From the NCBI GenBank assembly GCA_001939145.1, contig LSRX01001328.1, positions 102,556 to 166,555 on the forward strand: a DNA stretch of 64,000 nucleotides. The letters are read 5' to 3'. The notes under the pieces were generated by a model. It searched no databases. It saw only the letters and a program-made list of their open reading frames with translations, and was not told the origin of the DNA. Position numbers and translations under genes: made by a program. Below are positions 24,820 through 33,825 of this stretch, one piece after another. Numbering within the stretch: the stretch's first letter is position 1; each line of letters opens with the position of its first letter. This DNA comes from Symbiodinium microadriaticum (taxonomy: Eukaryota; Sar; Dinophyceae; Suessiales; Symbiodiniaceae).

Positions 24820-25046
24820 GGATTTTCGATTTAGTGTTTAGGGTGGTTTAGGAGTTTAGGGTGGTTTAGGGTTGAGTCGACGGGCTGCCTCTGATCAAAG
24901 AGGCCTGTGATGCAGGAGTCTGTGACGTCAGGGTTCCGAGATTTCAGGTTCGCAGCGAGAGCGGAGATCAGAAACGATAGAAGCCAGAAGGATGACAAAG
25001 TCAAACCATGACGCTTGTAATGCCGCCAAGGACAGAAGCAGAGTTA

Positions 25047-25163
25047 TTTGGGTAGTTCTCTAAACTAATTAATTAGGGCCCCCTTTTCGGTCCGCAATAT
25101 AGTACGGCACCCTTATAAATAAACGGACCTTAAAAGGGACACTAATTTAGAAAACGACCCATT
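25047..25163. mobile_element. MITE-like palindrome, family C copy 4
   Basis: It begins GGGTAGTTCTCTAAACTAAT and ends CTAATTTAGAAAACGACCCA, inverted partners. An extra AATTAATTA lies in the left arm. The centre GTACGGCACCCTTATAA is shared with family C copy 2. Confidence 0.65.
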
Positions 25164-25287
25164 TGACAATGATACTTGTGATGTTGCAAAAGGCACAGTG
25201 AAAACCCACTTACCAAACCCTGAGAACCATAGCTGCAACAACTGGAACCACACTAGATGCCCGGGCAAGCCAAGACCCTGGCATCAC

Positions 25288-25392
25288 TACGGTTGATGAT
25301 ATAAATCCTGCATTATCCAGAATTAGGAATAGACCACAATTCCCATAGTTTCGGGTTTTTAAGGTAATGCAGGATGTATATCATCAACCGTA
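25288..25392. mobile_element. MITE-like palindrome, family A copy 2
   Basis: It starts TACGGTTGATGATATAAATC and ends GTATATCATCAACCGTA, inverted. The inner ACAATTCCCATAGTTTCGGG is a family signature. The TA at each edge suggests a TA target duplication. Confidence 0.75.
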
Positions 25393-26660
25393 TGCATCAC
25401 GAATAATGATTCTGACACGTGTTTTGCATCCCAGGCCCCCCTGCATCAGCAGCGTTTTGACCAGAACCTTAGCCCGGCCCAGCGTTTCCAAAACAGGGAA
25501 TGAGGGCTTAGGGTTTAAGAGCTTAGGGGTTGAGGGGGTTAGAGTTATGGGTTTTAAGGTTAGAAGTTTGAGGGTCTCAGTGTCGGAAGCGCCTCGGTCG
25601 GTGGAGTTCAAAGTTCTTCACACGGCTGTGTAGAGCTTTAGATAGTTTCACAAGGGCCACGGGGCTACCAGTAACAAAGCGACATGGACGCGCGTCCTGA
25701 TGGGGTGTCGAATTTACCTTAGCCCCGAAACCCTACTTGCTTAGGGTTCCTTCCTGTGATGTCTGGATACAACACCTTGAAAACCTAGGGGGATCGCTTG
25801 CTTGAACAGCTTCACACGTGGCAGGCCAAGGCAATGCAATGCAAACGCAGGAAGGAGCTCCAGATGACCCTAAAAGTCCTACTAACCTTAAACCCTAAAC
25901 CTTAAGCCCTATAAACTCTAAACCATATACCTTATGAGCCTTATAAACCCTAAACCCTTTAACAAGAGCCCATCCCGGAAACTGGTTGTAGAGCCTATAA
26001 GCTCGGAGTCTTCACGGCGTTACCCAAAACCTTGCGGCACCAAGTAGGTGTGTAGGGTGTAGGGTTTTTGGGGCTTAGGGTTTATATAGGGCTTAGAGGT
26101 TCCGGATTCTGGAGGGTCTGTGGCTCTTGTTTCACCTCCAAAACCCGAGATGGCGTGGGCAGCTCCGCGGAACGTTTCTGTGCGTCCCCGAAGACGATGA
26201 CCTCGGGATCTTGGTCCACCCGGATCAAACCACTTCTCTGCAGATGCCCTCTGAGTCCTGAAGACGGTCTCGGAATCGGGTGGCCGTGCCGCCTCTGAAA
26301 ACCAGCCTCCTCGAGTGCAGTATACCGCTCTTGCCAGCGATAACATGTCCTTGGCCCAGCACAGATTGCATAGGAAAGAAGACCAAACCAGCTTCCTGCG
26401 AGAACACCCCAAGTAGACTGCCGAGATTTTATTCTCTCAAGGTCAGCCTGGACTGAAAAGATGAACAAAATAGAATTAATTGCCCGGTTTCGGTGCGGTA
26501 GCGGTTTTGGGTTTCACGTCTCAGAACCAGAAGGGGCTTGAAATTGGCCGGGTCTAGGCCTTAAAATGGAACCCGGACTAAACCCTACCAGGAATCCCTC
26601 GGGCCCTAAAAACCGCAGAGCCCTGACCCCTAGAACCCTAGACCCAGAGAGCCCGCGGAG

Positions 26661-26778
26661 CCCCTTTAGGGTTTAGGGGCTTAGGGGTTTAGGGGTTTAG
26701 GGGCTTAGGGTTTAGGGGCTTAGGGTTTAGGGGCTTGGGGTTTAGGGGCTTAGGGTTTAGGGGCTTAGGGTTTAGGGG
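26661..26778. repeat. 14-bp higher-order telomere-like array
   Basis: Tandem units of a TTTAGGG-type and a CTTAGGG-type heptamer alternate (GGCTTAGGGTTTAGG pattern, period about 14). This homogenised higher-order array is distinct from the degenerate interspersed heptamers around it. Confidence 0.8.
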
Positions 26779-28040
26779 AAGCCCCCGCAAACCTTCATCT
26801 AACCCACTCGATCCTAAACCGCTTATGACTCCTTTCGGGGTTATGGGAACCCAAGAGGATTGGAAGATCATGATCCTCATGCCCTGGAAAGGTAGAGTAT
26901 ATGGCATCCCAGCACGAATCATCCTGAATCTATGTTCCAACTTTCCGGGCTTCCCTGTAAACCCTAACCGCTACAGATCCTAATCCTTAAACCGCCCCTA
27001 AACCGTAGGGTACCACAAAACCCTAAAACCCTAAAACCCTCAACCCTCAACCCTAAAACCCTAAACCCCCAAAAAAGCCTAAACCCAGCAAAGGTCTTTT
27101 GAGGCGGGCAGCCATGGGCACCAAGGAGACCCGGTCGCTGCAAGACCATATTTTAGCCTGCAATGGGGGGGGGGGGGTTGGGGTTTAGGGTTCTTAGGGT
27201 TCTTAGGGTTCTTAGGGCTCTTAGGGTTTTGGGGTTAGGGTTTAGGGTTTTTAGGGTTTTTGCCCTGGGGTTTCGGGGGTTTACTTAAGGTTTAGGATTT
27301 AGGGCTTGAGGGGCTTAGGGTGGTTTATGGATTTTGGGTTTGGGCTTTAGGGGCTCGCGGGCTTAGGGATTTTCACCTGATGAAGTAAAAGAATGTCCGA
27401 ACACCTTTCAAAGGCTGTTATTCCGCATACTTTGGGGTCCAGATGGGGGGTTAAGGCTAATTAATGGTCTAGAAATTTAGGAGTTTATCGGATCTTCAGA
27501 ACCCATGAAACAAACCCCACGTCTGCACGGTTGATGGCAGGTTGCGGGGATTGACAAGAGTTTAGGGTGAGGGGTGTGGGGATTCATGAGGAGGTGCCAC
27601 ACGATTTTGTAGGGTATGAGACGGCAAGACCGGATCGTTTCGGGGCACGAGAAAACGAAGCGTTCTCTTGAGGGTTCCTCTTCAAGTAAAGGGTTCATAC
27701 GCTTCTTTCATAAATCAGAGTCTCACAGGCTTCCTCATGTCATAGTCTTAAGGTTCAAGTAGTTAAAGTATATGGAATTCCTGTACTAATCATCCTAAAC
27801 CTATGTTACAACTTTCCGGGAATCTCACCCGCAAACCCAATATTGTAACCCTTGTAGTAACCCTCTTATCAGGCACATTGCAGCCCCGAAATCGATGCAC
27901 CCTTTAGGGCGGTATACGTGCCACCACCCTAGAACTACAGCCCTCGCAAAGCCCTGCGAAAACCATAAAATCCTCATCGAAACCTTTGCAGGCCCATAGC
28001 CGGGCCCTGCACAACCCAGGTACGAAGCACCCCCCCCCCC

Positions 28041-28244
28041 NNNNNNNNNNNNNNNNNNNNNNNNNNNNNNNNNNNNNNNNNNNNNNNNNNNNNNNNNNNN
28101 NNNNNNNNNNNNNNNNNNNNNNNNNNNNNNNNNNNNNNNNNNNNNNNNNNNNNNNNNNNNNNNNNNNNNNNNNNNNNNNNNNNNNNNNNNNNNNNNNNNN
28201 NNNNNNNNNNNNNNNNNNNNNNNNNNNNNNNNNNNNNNNNNNNN
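28041..28244. other. Assembly gap (204 N)
   Basis: A run of N immediately after a run of C. Confidence 1.
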
Positions 28245-28419
28245 CCCAAAAACCCTCAACCCTAAACCCGTATAAACCCTACAACCCTAAAAGCCCTAAA
28301 CCCCCTCAAAACCCTGAACAAAAAACGCGGCTCTCCCTCTTTCGACTCTTTGGAAGCGGCCTTTAAGGCCATGAGGGGTAGCATCGAAAGGAGGATCGTT
28401 GCCTGTTTCTTTAGGTAGC

Positions 28420-28530
28420 GGTTAGGGTTTAGGGTTGAGGGTTTGGTTTTAGGGTTTTAGTAGGGTTTAGGGTTTAGGGGTTTAGGATTTAGGGGTTGGG
28501 GTTAGGGGTTTAGGGATTAGGTGTTTAGGT
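28420..28530 (+). repeat. TTTAGGG-type repeat flanking the 5' end of the giant retroelement
   Basis: TTTAGGG, TTTAGGGG and TTTAGG variants run almost continuously to about 28529, where GTGTTTAGGTG gives way to non-repetitive GC-rich sequence. The same repeat type, in the same orientation, resumes at 47140 beyond the element. Confidence 0.85.
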
Positions 28531-29058
28531 GTCTCGGCTCGAGCCCGTTTCTGCCCCTTTTCTTCCTTGAAGTTCGGGGTTGTACGCGCATTCCAGACCC
28601 CAGCTTGGCCTTGCGCACAAGCGCCGCTTTCGGCTCCAGGGTGGGGCCATCGCTCTCCTCGCTGCCTTTTGATAGGCCGAGGACTCTTTTGGTTCTACGG
28701 ACTGGGCTTCGTGGACCTTCCCTGGCCGTGCCTTTTGGCTTGGGACAACAAACAAGCACTTGGGTGCTCTTCTACCTCTTCGTGCATCCCCCCGTCACTG
28801 CTTTTTACTAAGCTGACGGTCTCTGGCTCTTTGGGCGCTGGGGGTGCATGCCACCACTGAGGGTTTTCCTGGTTTGGACTGCCCTTCTGCTTTGTGGTTT
28901 TTGGTTATTGTGGATTGGTTCAGAGGACGGCTGTTCGTCCCACATCCCCACCGTGGCACAGGAGGCGGCGCCGCCTCCGCTCACATCTGCGAAAAAAGGC
29001 ACATCGCCGAGGCCTCAGTGCGTGGGAAAAGGCAGTGCTTCGGAACCACCACGGCAGT
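28530..29058 (+). other. 5' region of the retroelement
   Basis: GC-rich leader before the ORF1-like start. The frame from ATG 28848 begins with a strongly hydrophobic stretch (VFLVWTALLLCGFWLLWIG) and stays open to 30761. Beyond about 29060 it is the shadow of the ORF1-like frame. The hydrophobic start may be real, joined to the next frame by a change of frame, or may be chance. No promoter motif was identified. Confidence 0.4.
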
Positions 29059-30414
29059 ATGGCGCCAAAAGGTGGCTTGGATATTATTCAGTTTGGCCTT
29101 CCTCAGCCGGTGACGTCCGCTCTCCAGGCCATTTCGGCCCGTTCGACGGCGGGACTTTTCCGCGATGCTGCAGCTTTACCCTCCGACCAAACTGCTCAAC
29201 AGATCGCGCAATCCAGAGCGAATTCCCTGGATCGCATCAACAAGAGACTGAATGGAAACATGAAGGCCAAGTCCGTGTTGAGAGACGCGGCTCAAGCTTG
29301 GCTTGGAAAATTTGGCCAGCACCTTATGGCCTTAGCAGACCGGTTGCACAACATCGCCACCAAGCTCGACCAGGACCAGGCGGAGGCTATCAGTGCACTT
29401 CAGGCAGCAACTATGAGCTTGGAGGTCGACCCTCAAGACCAGGTTCAGGCCGCTTTGACGAGCCTAGGGCCGATTTGGACCCCCGGCCAAGAAAGCGAGG
29501 TTCTACGACTGGCCTCCCAGCTCAGAGCCTTCAGTACGGTGCAGCCGGAGTCCTTACCAGCCGCTCTTCTATCACCTGGCGTTACAAGGCTTACAGTTGG
29601 TGTCCCCACAGGAGCCTTCAGCAGTCCGGCAGGTGGGACCCGCCCTGGCCAAGAGTGGACGTATTCTCCGGCAACGCCTATGGACACTGCTGTGCCCGAG
29701 GCTCCCGCCAAGCGCCGGTGGAGTTTCCGTGGCTCCAAGACTGCGCGGCCCTCCAAGAGTCCGAGACGAGAGGTCAGTCTTTCCGCGGAACCTTGGAGCC
29801 GCATCAGTACCGGCATGACCCCGGACAGGCCCCATCGAGTGCCCGACGCCACCGACGAGGAAGAGCTGATACCTGCTACCACTGCAGGGCAACATCCTAC
29901 GTGGGAGGCAGCATGGAGGACGGTGGTCAAATACTGTCTGGATCACGGACAAGATCTAGTAGGTCAGCTTGCCCGCTCGGAGCTTCAGGAGCTGTCCTTT
30001 CCGCCGGTCTCTGGGGATGCAGTCGCGGACGTGCAAGAACGCAGCGAGGCCATCTGGTACGGCTTACCGGATTTGCTGCTGGACAACGAGGGAGCCCCAG
30101 GTGCTGGTACAATGCTCAAACAACTCCAAGCCTTCCTGCGACTGAGCCGAGCCAATCAAGATGCCCTGCCTCGTCTACGCCAGGGATCCCTACTTCTCGC
30201 CCTAGCAGTGGAAGGCAGCATTTACGGTCTCAGCGACTTTGGCCCATCTACGGCGCAGGAATGGTTATTTCCAGCAGGCATCCTGACTCAAAACATCTCC
30301 ACCTGCGGACATATCCCTGTCGATTGGAGTTCAGAGGCTCTCAAAACGCTGGTTACCTTGCCCTGCCCGTATGCTACTTTCGAGGATCCCACCGCCGAGG
30401 AGCCCGACCTGTGA
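29059..30414 (+). CDS. ORF1-like protein of the giant retroelement (451 aa)
   Basis: The first ATG after which this frame reads as an ordinary protein is at 29059 (MAPKGGLDIIQFG). The frame is also open upstream as far as an ATG at 28894, and it ends at TGA 30412-30414. The N-terminal third is predicted mostly helical with a likely coiled-coil stretch (about residues 85-125, ADRLHNIATKLDQDQAEA). A Lys/Arg/Ser-rich basic patch at about residues 217-240 (AKRRWSFRGSK, KSPRRE) could bind nucleic acid. The C-terminal part is helical and acidic at the end. No CCHC knuckle or RRM is recognised. Its place ahead of the RT polyprotein suggests the gag/ORF1 role (RNA binding, RNP formation), inferred from position and composition only. 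The 637-codon frame overlapping it is a shadow. Confidence 0.6.
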   Translation: MAPKGGLDIIQFGLPQPVTSALQAISARSTAGLFRDAAALPSDQTAQQIAQSRANSLDRINKRLNGNMKAKSVLRDAAQAWLGKFGQHLMALADRLHNIATKLDQDQAEAISALQAATMSLEVDPQDQVQAALTSLGPIWTPGQESEVLRLASQLRAFSTVQPESLPAALLSPGVTRLTVGVPTGAFSSPAGGTRPGQEWTYSPATPMDTAVPEAPAKRRWSFRGSKTARPSKSPRREVSLSAEPWSRISTGMTPDRPHRVPDATDEEELIPATTAGQHPTWEAAWRTVVKYCLDHGQDLVGQLARSELQELSFPPVSGDAVADVQERSEAIWYGLPDLLLDNEGAPGAGTMLKQLQAFLRLSRANQDALPRLRQGSLLLALAVEGSIYGLSDFGPSTAQEWLFPAGILTQNISTCGHIPVDWSSEALKTLVTLPCPYATFEDPTAEEPDL

Positions 30415-31080
30415 TATCCGAGCCCGGTCGAGATCTGGAAATGGGTGCCTCTGCTGGCACCTGTCAGCAAGGCCGATCTCACCTTATGGTCTGGATGCAG
30501 CCTCTTGCGGGATGGTATGTTCACAAGGAAGTCATGTGCTTGTACATAGTCCTATGGTGTATAGGCTTGTACAGGATTTTTCATTTCCTCTGCGAGCGAC
30601 CCGCGTGTGCCGACCAAGTCCATCAGGCCAACCATTTCCTCTGCCACCGTCCTGTGGTTGCTGGCCGTCCCCTGCCCCCATCATTGCATCATGCTTGGGC
30701 TTGCCGGGGCTCTCGATTTCGGCCCCGCTGTTCTGACTGCTTGCCGGAGTGTTGCTTCTGAGAACCGAGGTGCCTCTGACTGCTCCTTCACTCCCTTCAC
30801 GTTGCTTTCTTCTCGGAAGCCGGCACGTACAACGCCTTGGGGTCCCTGGCCCACTGCAGTGCCTTGCACCATTGCTTCTTCCACGGGATGTGCCTTGCAC
30901 TGGTGTCAGGTTGGTGCCGCTCTTTGGGAGTTGAGATCTTGGTGCTGCTGCACGTTCCTGTGCCTCAAGCCGTGGATTGCTTCCCGACTTGGGTCCCGCT
31001 GCAAGGCCCGTCCGCAGCGGCAATCTAGTGGGCACCCGCCTCTGACGTGTCGTGCAAGCAGCCCTGTTAGGAGATGTCCA
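30415..31080 (+). other. Inter-ORF region, coding frame unclear
   Basis: All three plus frames are open for long parts, and none reads convincingly throughout. Pieces such as VEILVLLHVPVPQAVDCF (about 30930-30990, then a stop at 31026-31028) look protein-like. The region could be a spacer between ORF1 and the polyprotein, or coding sequence broken by indels. Confidence 0.4.
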
Positions 31081-31458
31081 CGCCATCCTTGGAAGACAGT
31101 TTTTCTCCTGTATCTTGTCGGAGTCGATGCCAACACTCTTCGCATTGGCAGTGCTCTGTGGCCAATCAGCCTCCTTGGCGGATCTTCAACCGCCTCAGGT
31201 GTGCAACTGTATGCTCACGGGTTTCATGAGGGCAGACCTGTCTTCAGCACGGGACCTGTCCCGACTACGTCTCATGAAGAAGACTTGTGTGAGGTTATGC
31301 CCCTAGGCCGCCCTGGTAACCACCTTCTCGCGCCGAGCCGCCGACCACGTCGACAGGTTGCAATGTTCTTGGGCAGATCAGGCGGGGAGCCCGATCTTGA
31401 GCCATGTCCCATTATCTTCTCGGTGGATGAGCGTCTCCATATCTGTCGGTGCTGGTGA
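31081..31458 (+). CDS. Polyprotein segment 1 (N-terminal fragment)
   Basis: The frame through 31081, open from before 30607 to a stop at 31456-31458, becomes protein-like from about 31095 (VFLLYLVGVDANTLRIG, SALWPISLLGG). The true start is not identifiable. The reading appears to move by +1 near 31440 into the frame that carries segment 2. No known domain is recognised. Confidence 0.4.
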   Translation, partial: RHPWKTVFLLYLVGVDANTLRIGSALWPISLLGGSSTASGVQLYAHGFHEGRPVFSTGPVPTTSHEEDLCEVMPLGRPGNHLLAPSRRPRRQVAMFLGRSGGEPDLEPCPIIFSVDERLHICRCW

Positions 31459-32653
31459 ACTTAGGTTCACAGCCTTCCCGCTTCAAAGCACCCTTCCTGG
31501 CCTACCATCTGAGCAGCTTTTGTTCGCTCCCCCTGACCTAGGCTGGAATTCGGTTCGACTCCCGGTCGATCTTCGTCCTGTCGGGGGCCGTATTAGCCTG
31601 TTGCGGTGCGCGCGCGATGACACTTGCAGCCGGCTCTTTGCAGCGGCCATGGACCACCAGGGCATCTTCCGACCGGCCACTGGTATCCTGGGCCGATGTT
31701 GTTGGGGATGGTTCTCCCTGGCCTCGCAGCCGCTCTTGGCCCCTGGAGTTGACACCCTTCAGTTCCTTCCGGGTCCGGACCCGCATGGACTCCAACCCTT
31801 GTTCGGAGCCTCTTTGGAACCTCCCGTTTCCCTGCAAACTAACCTTCAGGTTAGCACTCTCCCTTCTCCGCCCCCTCATGAGGTTTTTCAGGGTTTCTCG
31901 GCCAACCATGCGGTGTTGATCACACCCAACGGCCTGGTTTACGTTGAGGTCCCCGTCTTTGCCGATGCTGCCACATATCGGAGACTTGTGAGTCTACAGG
32001 CCGACCCACCGCCTGGAGGTGGGATTATGCGGCTTTGGCAACCGTTGCCGTTGCTCCCTCATGTCCAGTTCCTGGAGATCCACTACAATGCTGCTCAGGT
32101 GCCGTGCGTGTTGGATTTCCGTCCCATGGGATGGCGCATTATGACGGTGTGCACGGAGCAGCCAGCCACCGCGTGCTCGGCCCTTCAGACTGCTTTTTCC
32201 TCTGGCGTTGACATCCCGGAGGAATGGATCAACGACTGCCTTGCGTCCCGCATAGGTGTCTTGCATAAAGAAAGAGCTGTTCGTCCCACTGTGCCACTGC
32301 TTGGGGGTCCCCCATTTGTCCTGCTCTTCTTCCCGCATATTTTCGTCGCTGACGAGTCCAGCTCCGATCATAATGTAGGGGGTGGCGTGGCCCTGCCTGC
32401 TGATCACACCGTGCTGCCCCCTTTGGGCGCCGATACTGAGGGACGCACTCCACACTTAGCTCACTCAGGTTCTGTTGCTCCCAGCCCTGATATCCTGCCA
32501 CCAGTTGTTGCCTTCGGAGCCAGATATGACGCTGTGCCCGATTTGGAGGAGGCTGACACGCCCGCTCAGGATACTTCTGCGAGCTCTCCCATTTCATCTT
32601 GTAGATGGTTGCGACATATTTTGCTCCTTGTCAGTGGGGCTCTCTTGCCTAAC
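31441..32653 (+). CDS. Polyprotein segment 2
   Basis: This is the convincing part of a long frame (open at least from 31358 to 33322). Beta-rich stretches occur (AVLITPNGLVYVEVP; SVRLPVDLRPVGGRISLL), then an acidic/Pro-rich linker and a hydrophobic segment near 32600-32650 (WLRHILLLVSGALLP). After about 32650 this frame loses protein character and the -1 frame takes over (PSLEAVQIQSAPASPRDV). That is consistent with a single-base deletion. The modules resemble the better-defined repeats downstream, so it is probably part of the same polyprotein. Confidence 0.5.
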
Positions 32654-33825
32654 CCTCGCTTGAGGCCGTGCAAATTCAAAGCGCCCCCGCCTCACCTAGG
32701 GATGTCATTTTGGCGCCTGCGGCCGCACTGGACTCTTCGAGACTCGCTACCCCGTCTGCTCACAGGCGCTTGCAATCTCTGTGGCATCATTTTGGTGATT
32801 TTGGCCATGGTTCGTTATGGCCCGTCCCGGGGAGCACAGCACATTCCCTCAGATTCAGCATCAAACTTTGGCATCCCGAACATTCCCACACGGTCGAGCT
32901 TTTGGGGGACACTGACGCAGCTGCTGCTTCTGCTGAGGTCAGGGCCTTGGCCGGGCGCACAAGCCGCACTCAAGTCTTTGCTGCCGCGGGGGGCATGCCT
33001 GCCGGCCAAGTCCATCTGGTTGCTGCTCCACGGGACCGATCTCATGTCACCGTGTTCTTCGATGCTGGGGTTGAGGTATGGTGTGTTGATGTTCCTAGGC
33101 ACACTAATCCTGAATATCTGCTCAGCGTTGCTTGCAGCTTGGCATCAACCGACGCCTTGCAGCTTAGTTCAACCCTCTCCACACCTCTTCGCAGTGGGGA
33201 TGTGCTGGGGGTCCGGTTGGACACTGACCCTTTCGAGGTTGATTTATCGGAGCACTTGTTGGCACGACCTGGTGCCTCTGCTTCCACTTGGCTGGATCCT
33301 GTTCGGTATTTCACCCTGCTAACAGCCGCGTCGGGTGTTACCACCTACCGAATCGCCAGGTCGTCCGAAGTCGATGTGCATCTTCTGAGAGGCCTTGTTC
33401 GTCATGTTGAGGGTCCGGGAGGAACATTCCTTGAGCTCCCCTTTGGTGCACCTCTGCGGCGCCCAATATGGGTCCATTGCGCATCTGACTTAGATCACGT
33501 TGTTTTCCGTGTCACTGAGGCGTGGGATCCTCACGATGATGGGCTGTTCTTTGTCTTTAGTGGCACCTTCCCGACGTACGCTGATTTTGTTCGCAGTTTA
33601 CGACAGGATCCTTCTCCTGGCGCACGATGGTTACGTGCCATTCGCCCTTATGGCACTACTGTCCTCAGTTGGGAATACATGCCACTCCCTCGACTTCAGG
33701 GGTCCTCCTTATGGGTGGTCCACTGCAGTGCTGACATCGCCCGCGCCCAACTTTATCATGTGCAATATAGGGGCCGCCAGCCGCCCATCCTCCCCCCTCG
33801 TGGCCGCGAGCGCAGCGCCAGGTAA
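32653..33825 (+). CDS. Polyprotein segment 3 (LRxGD module)
   Basis: The frame is open from after a TAA at 32650-32652 to TAA 33823-33825. It includes a beta-alpha-beta-like stretch (HVTVFFDAGVEVWCVDVP) followed by TPLRSGDVLGVRLD near 33180-33225, the earliest clear LRxGD motif, and then WDPHDDGLFFVFSGTF near 33520. The next protein-like reading lies in the -1 frame from about 33771-33822 (GIQTDAAHEHLLQGAAIW), so the stop is probably produced by an indel. An AGGTAAG at this stop resembles a splice donor, but I see no matching intron. Confidence 0.55.
   Translation, partial: PSLEAVQIQSAPASPRDVILAPAAALDSSRLATPSAHRRLQSLWHHFGDFGHGSLWPVPGSTAHSLRFSIKLWHPEHSHTVELLGDTDAAAASAEVRALAGRTSRTQVFAAAGGMPAGQVHLVAAPRDRSHVTVFFDAGVEVWCVDVPRHTNPEYLLSVACSLASTDALQLSSTLSTPLRSGDVLGVRLDTDPFEVDLSEHLLARPGASASTWLDPVRYFTLLTAASGVTTYRIARSSEVDVHLLRGLVRHVEGPGGTFLELPFGAPLRRPIWVHCASDLDHVVFRVTEAWDPHDDGLFFVFSGTFPTYADFVRSLRQDPSPGARWLRAIRPYGTTVLSWEYMPLPRLQGSSLWVVHCSADIARAQLYHVQYRGRQPPILPPRGRERSAR

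Larger units (their letters stand above)
20653..28040. other. Repeat-rich noncoding region
   Basis: No confident gene. It contains telomere-like blocks (23300-23360, 23520-23620, 23810-23850, 24440-24485, 24830-24875, 25860-25960, 26650-26780, 27005-27070, 27178-27260), TA/CATA microsatellites (21810-21990) and palindromes of families A, C and E. A minus-strand frame of up to 128 codons at 26082-26468 reads without obvious low complexity in its middle part (VDQDPEVIVFGDAQKRS). It overlaps another minus-strand frame, ends in telomere-like repeat and matches no family I recognise. Confidence 0.5.

Noticed and set aside
26020-26468. Two overlapping minus-strand frames of about 130 codons
   Set aside because: Neither shows a recognisable domain, both end in telomere-like repeat, and they compete for the same DNA. 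Noted in the regional entry only.
28848-30761. 637-codon open frame overlapping the ORF1-like gene
   Set aside because: After about 29060 it is Arg/Ser/Pro/Gly-rich with no protein character, while the other frame reads as an ordinary helical protein. It is a GC-driven shadow; only its hydrophobic first ~25 codons were kept as a possibility.
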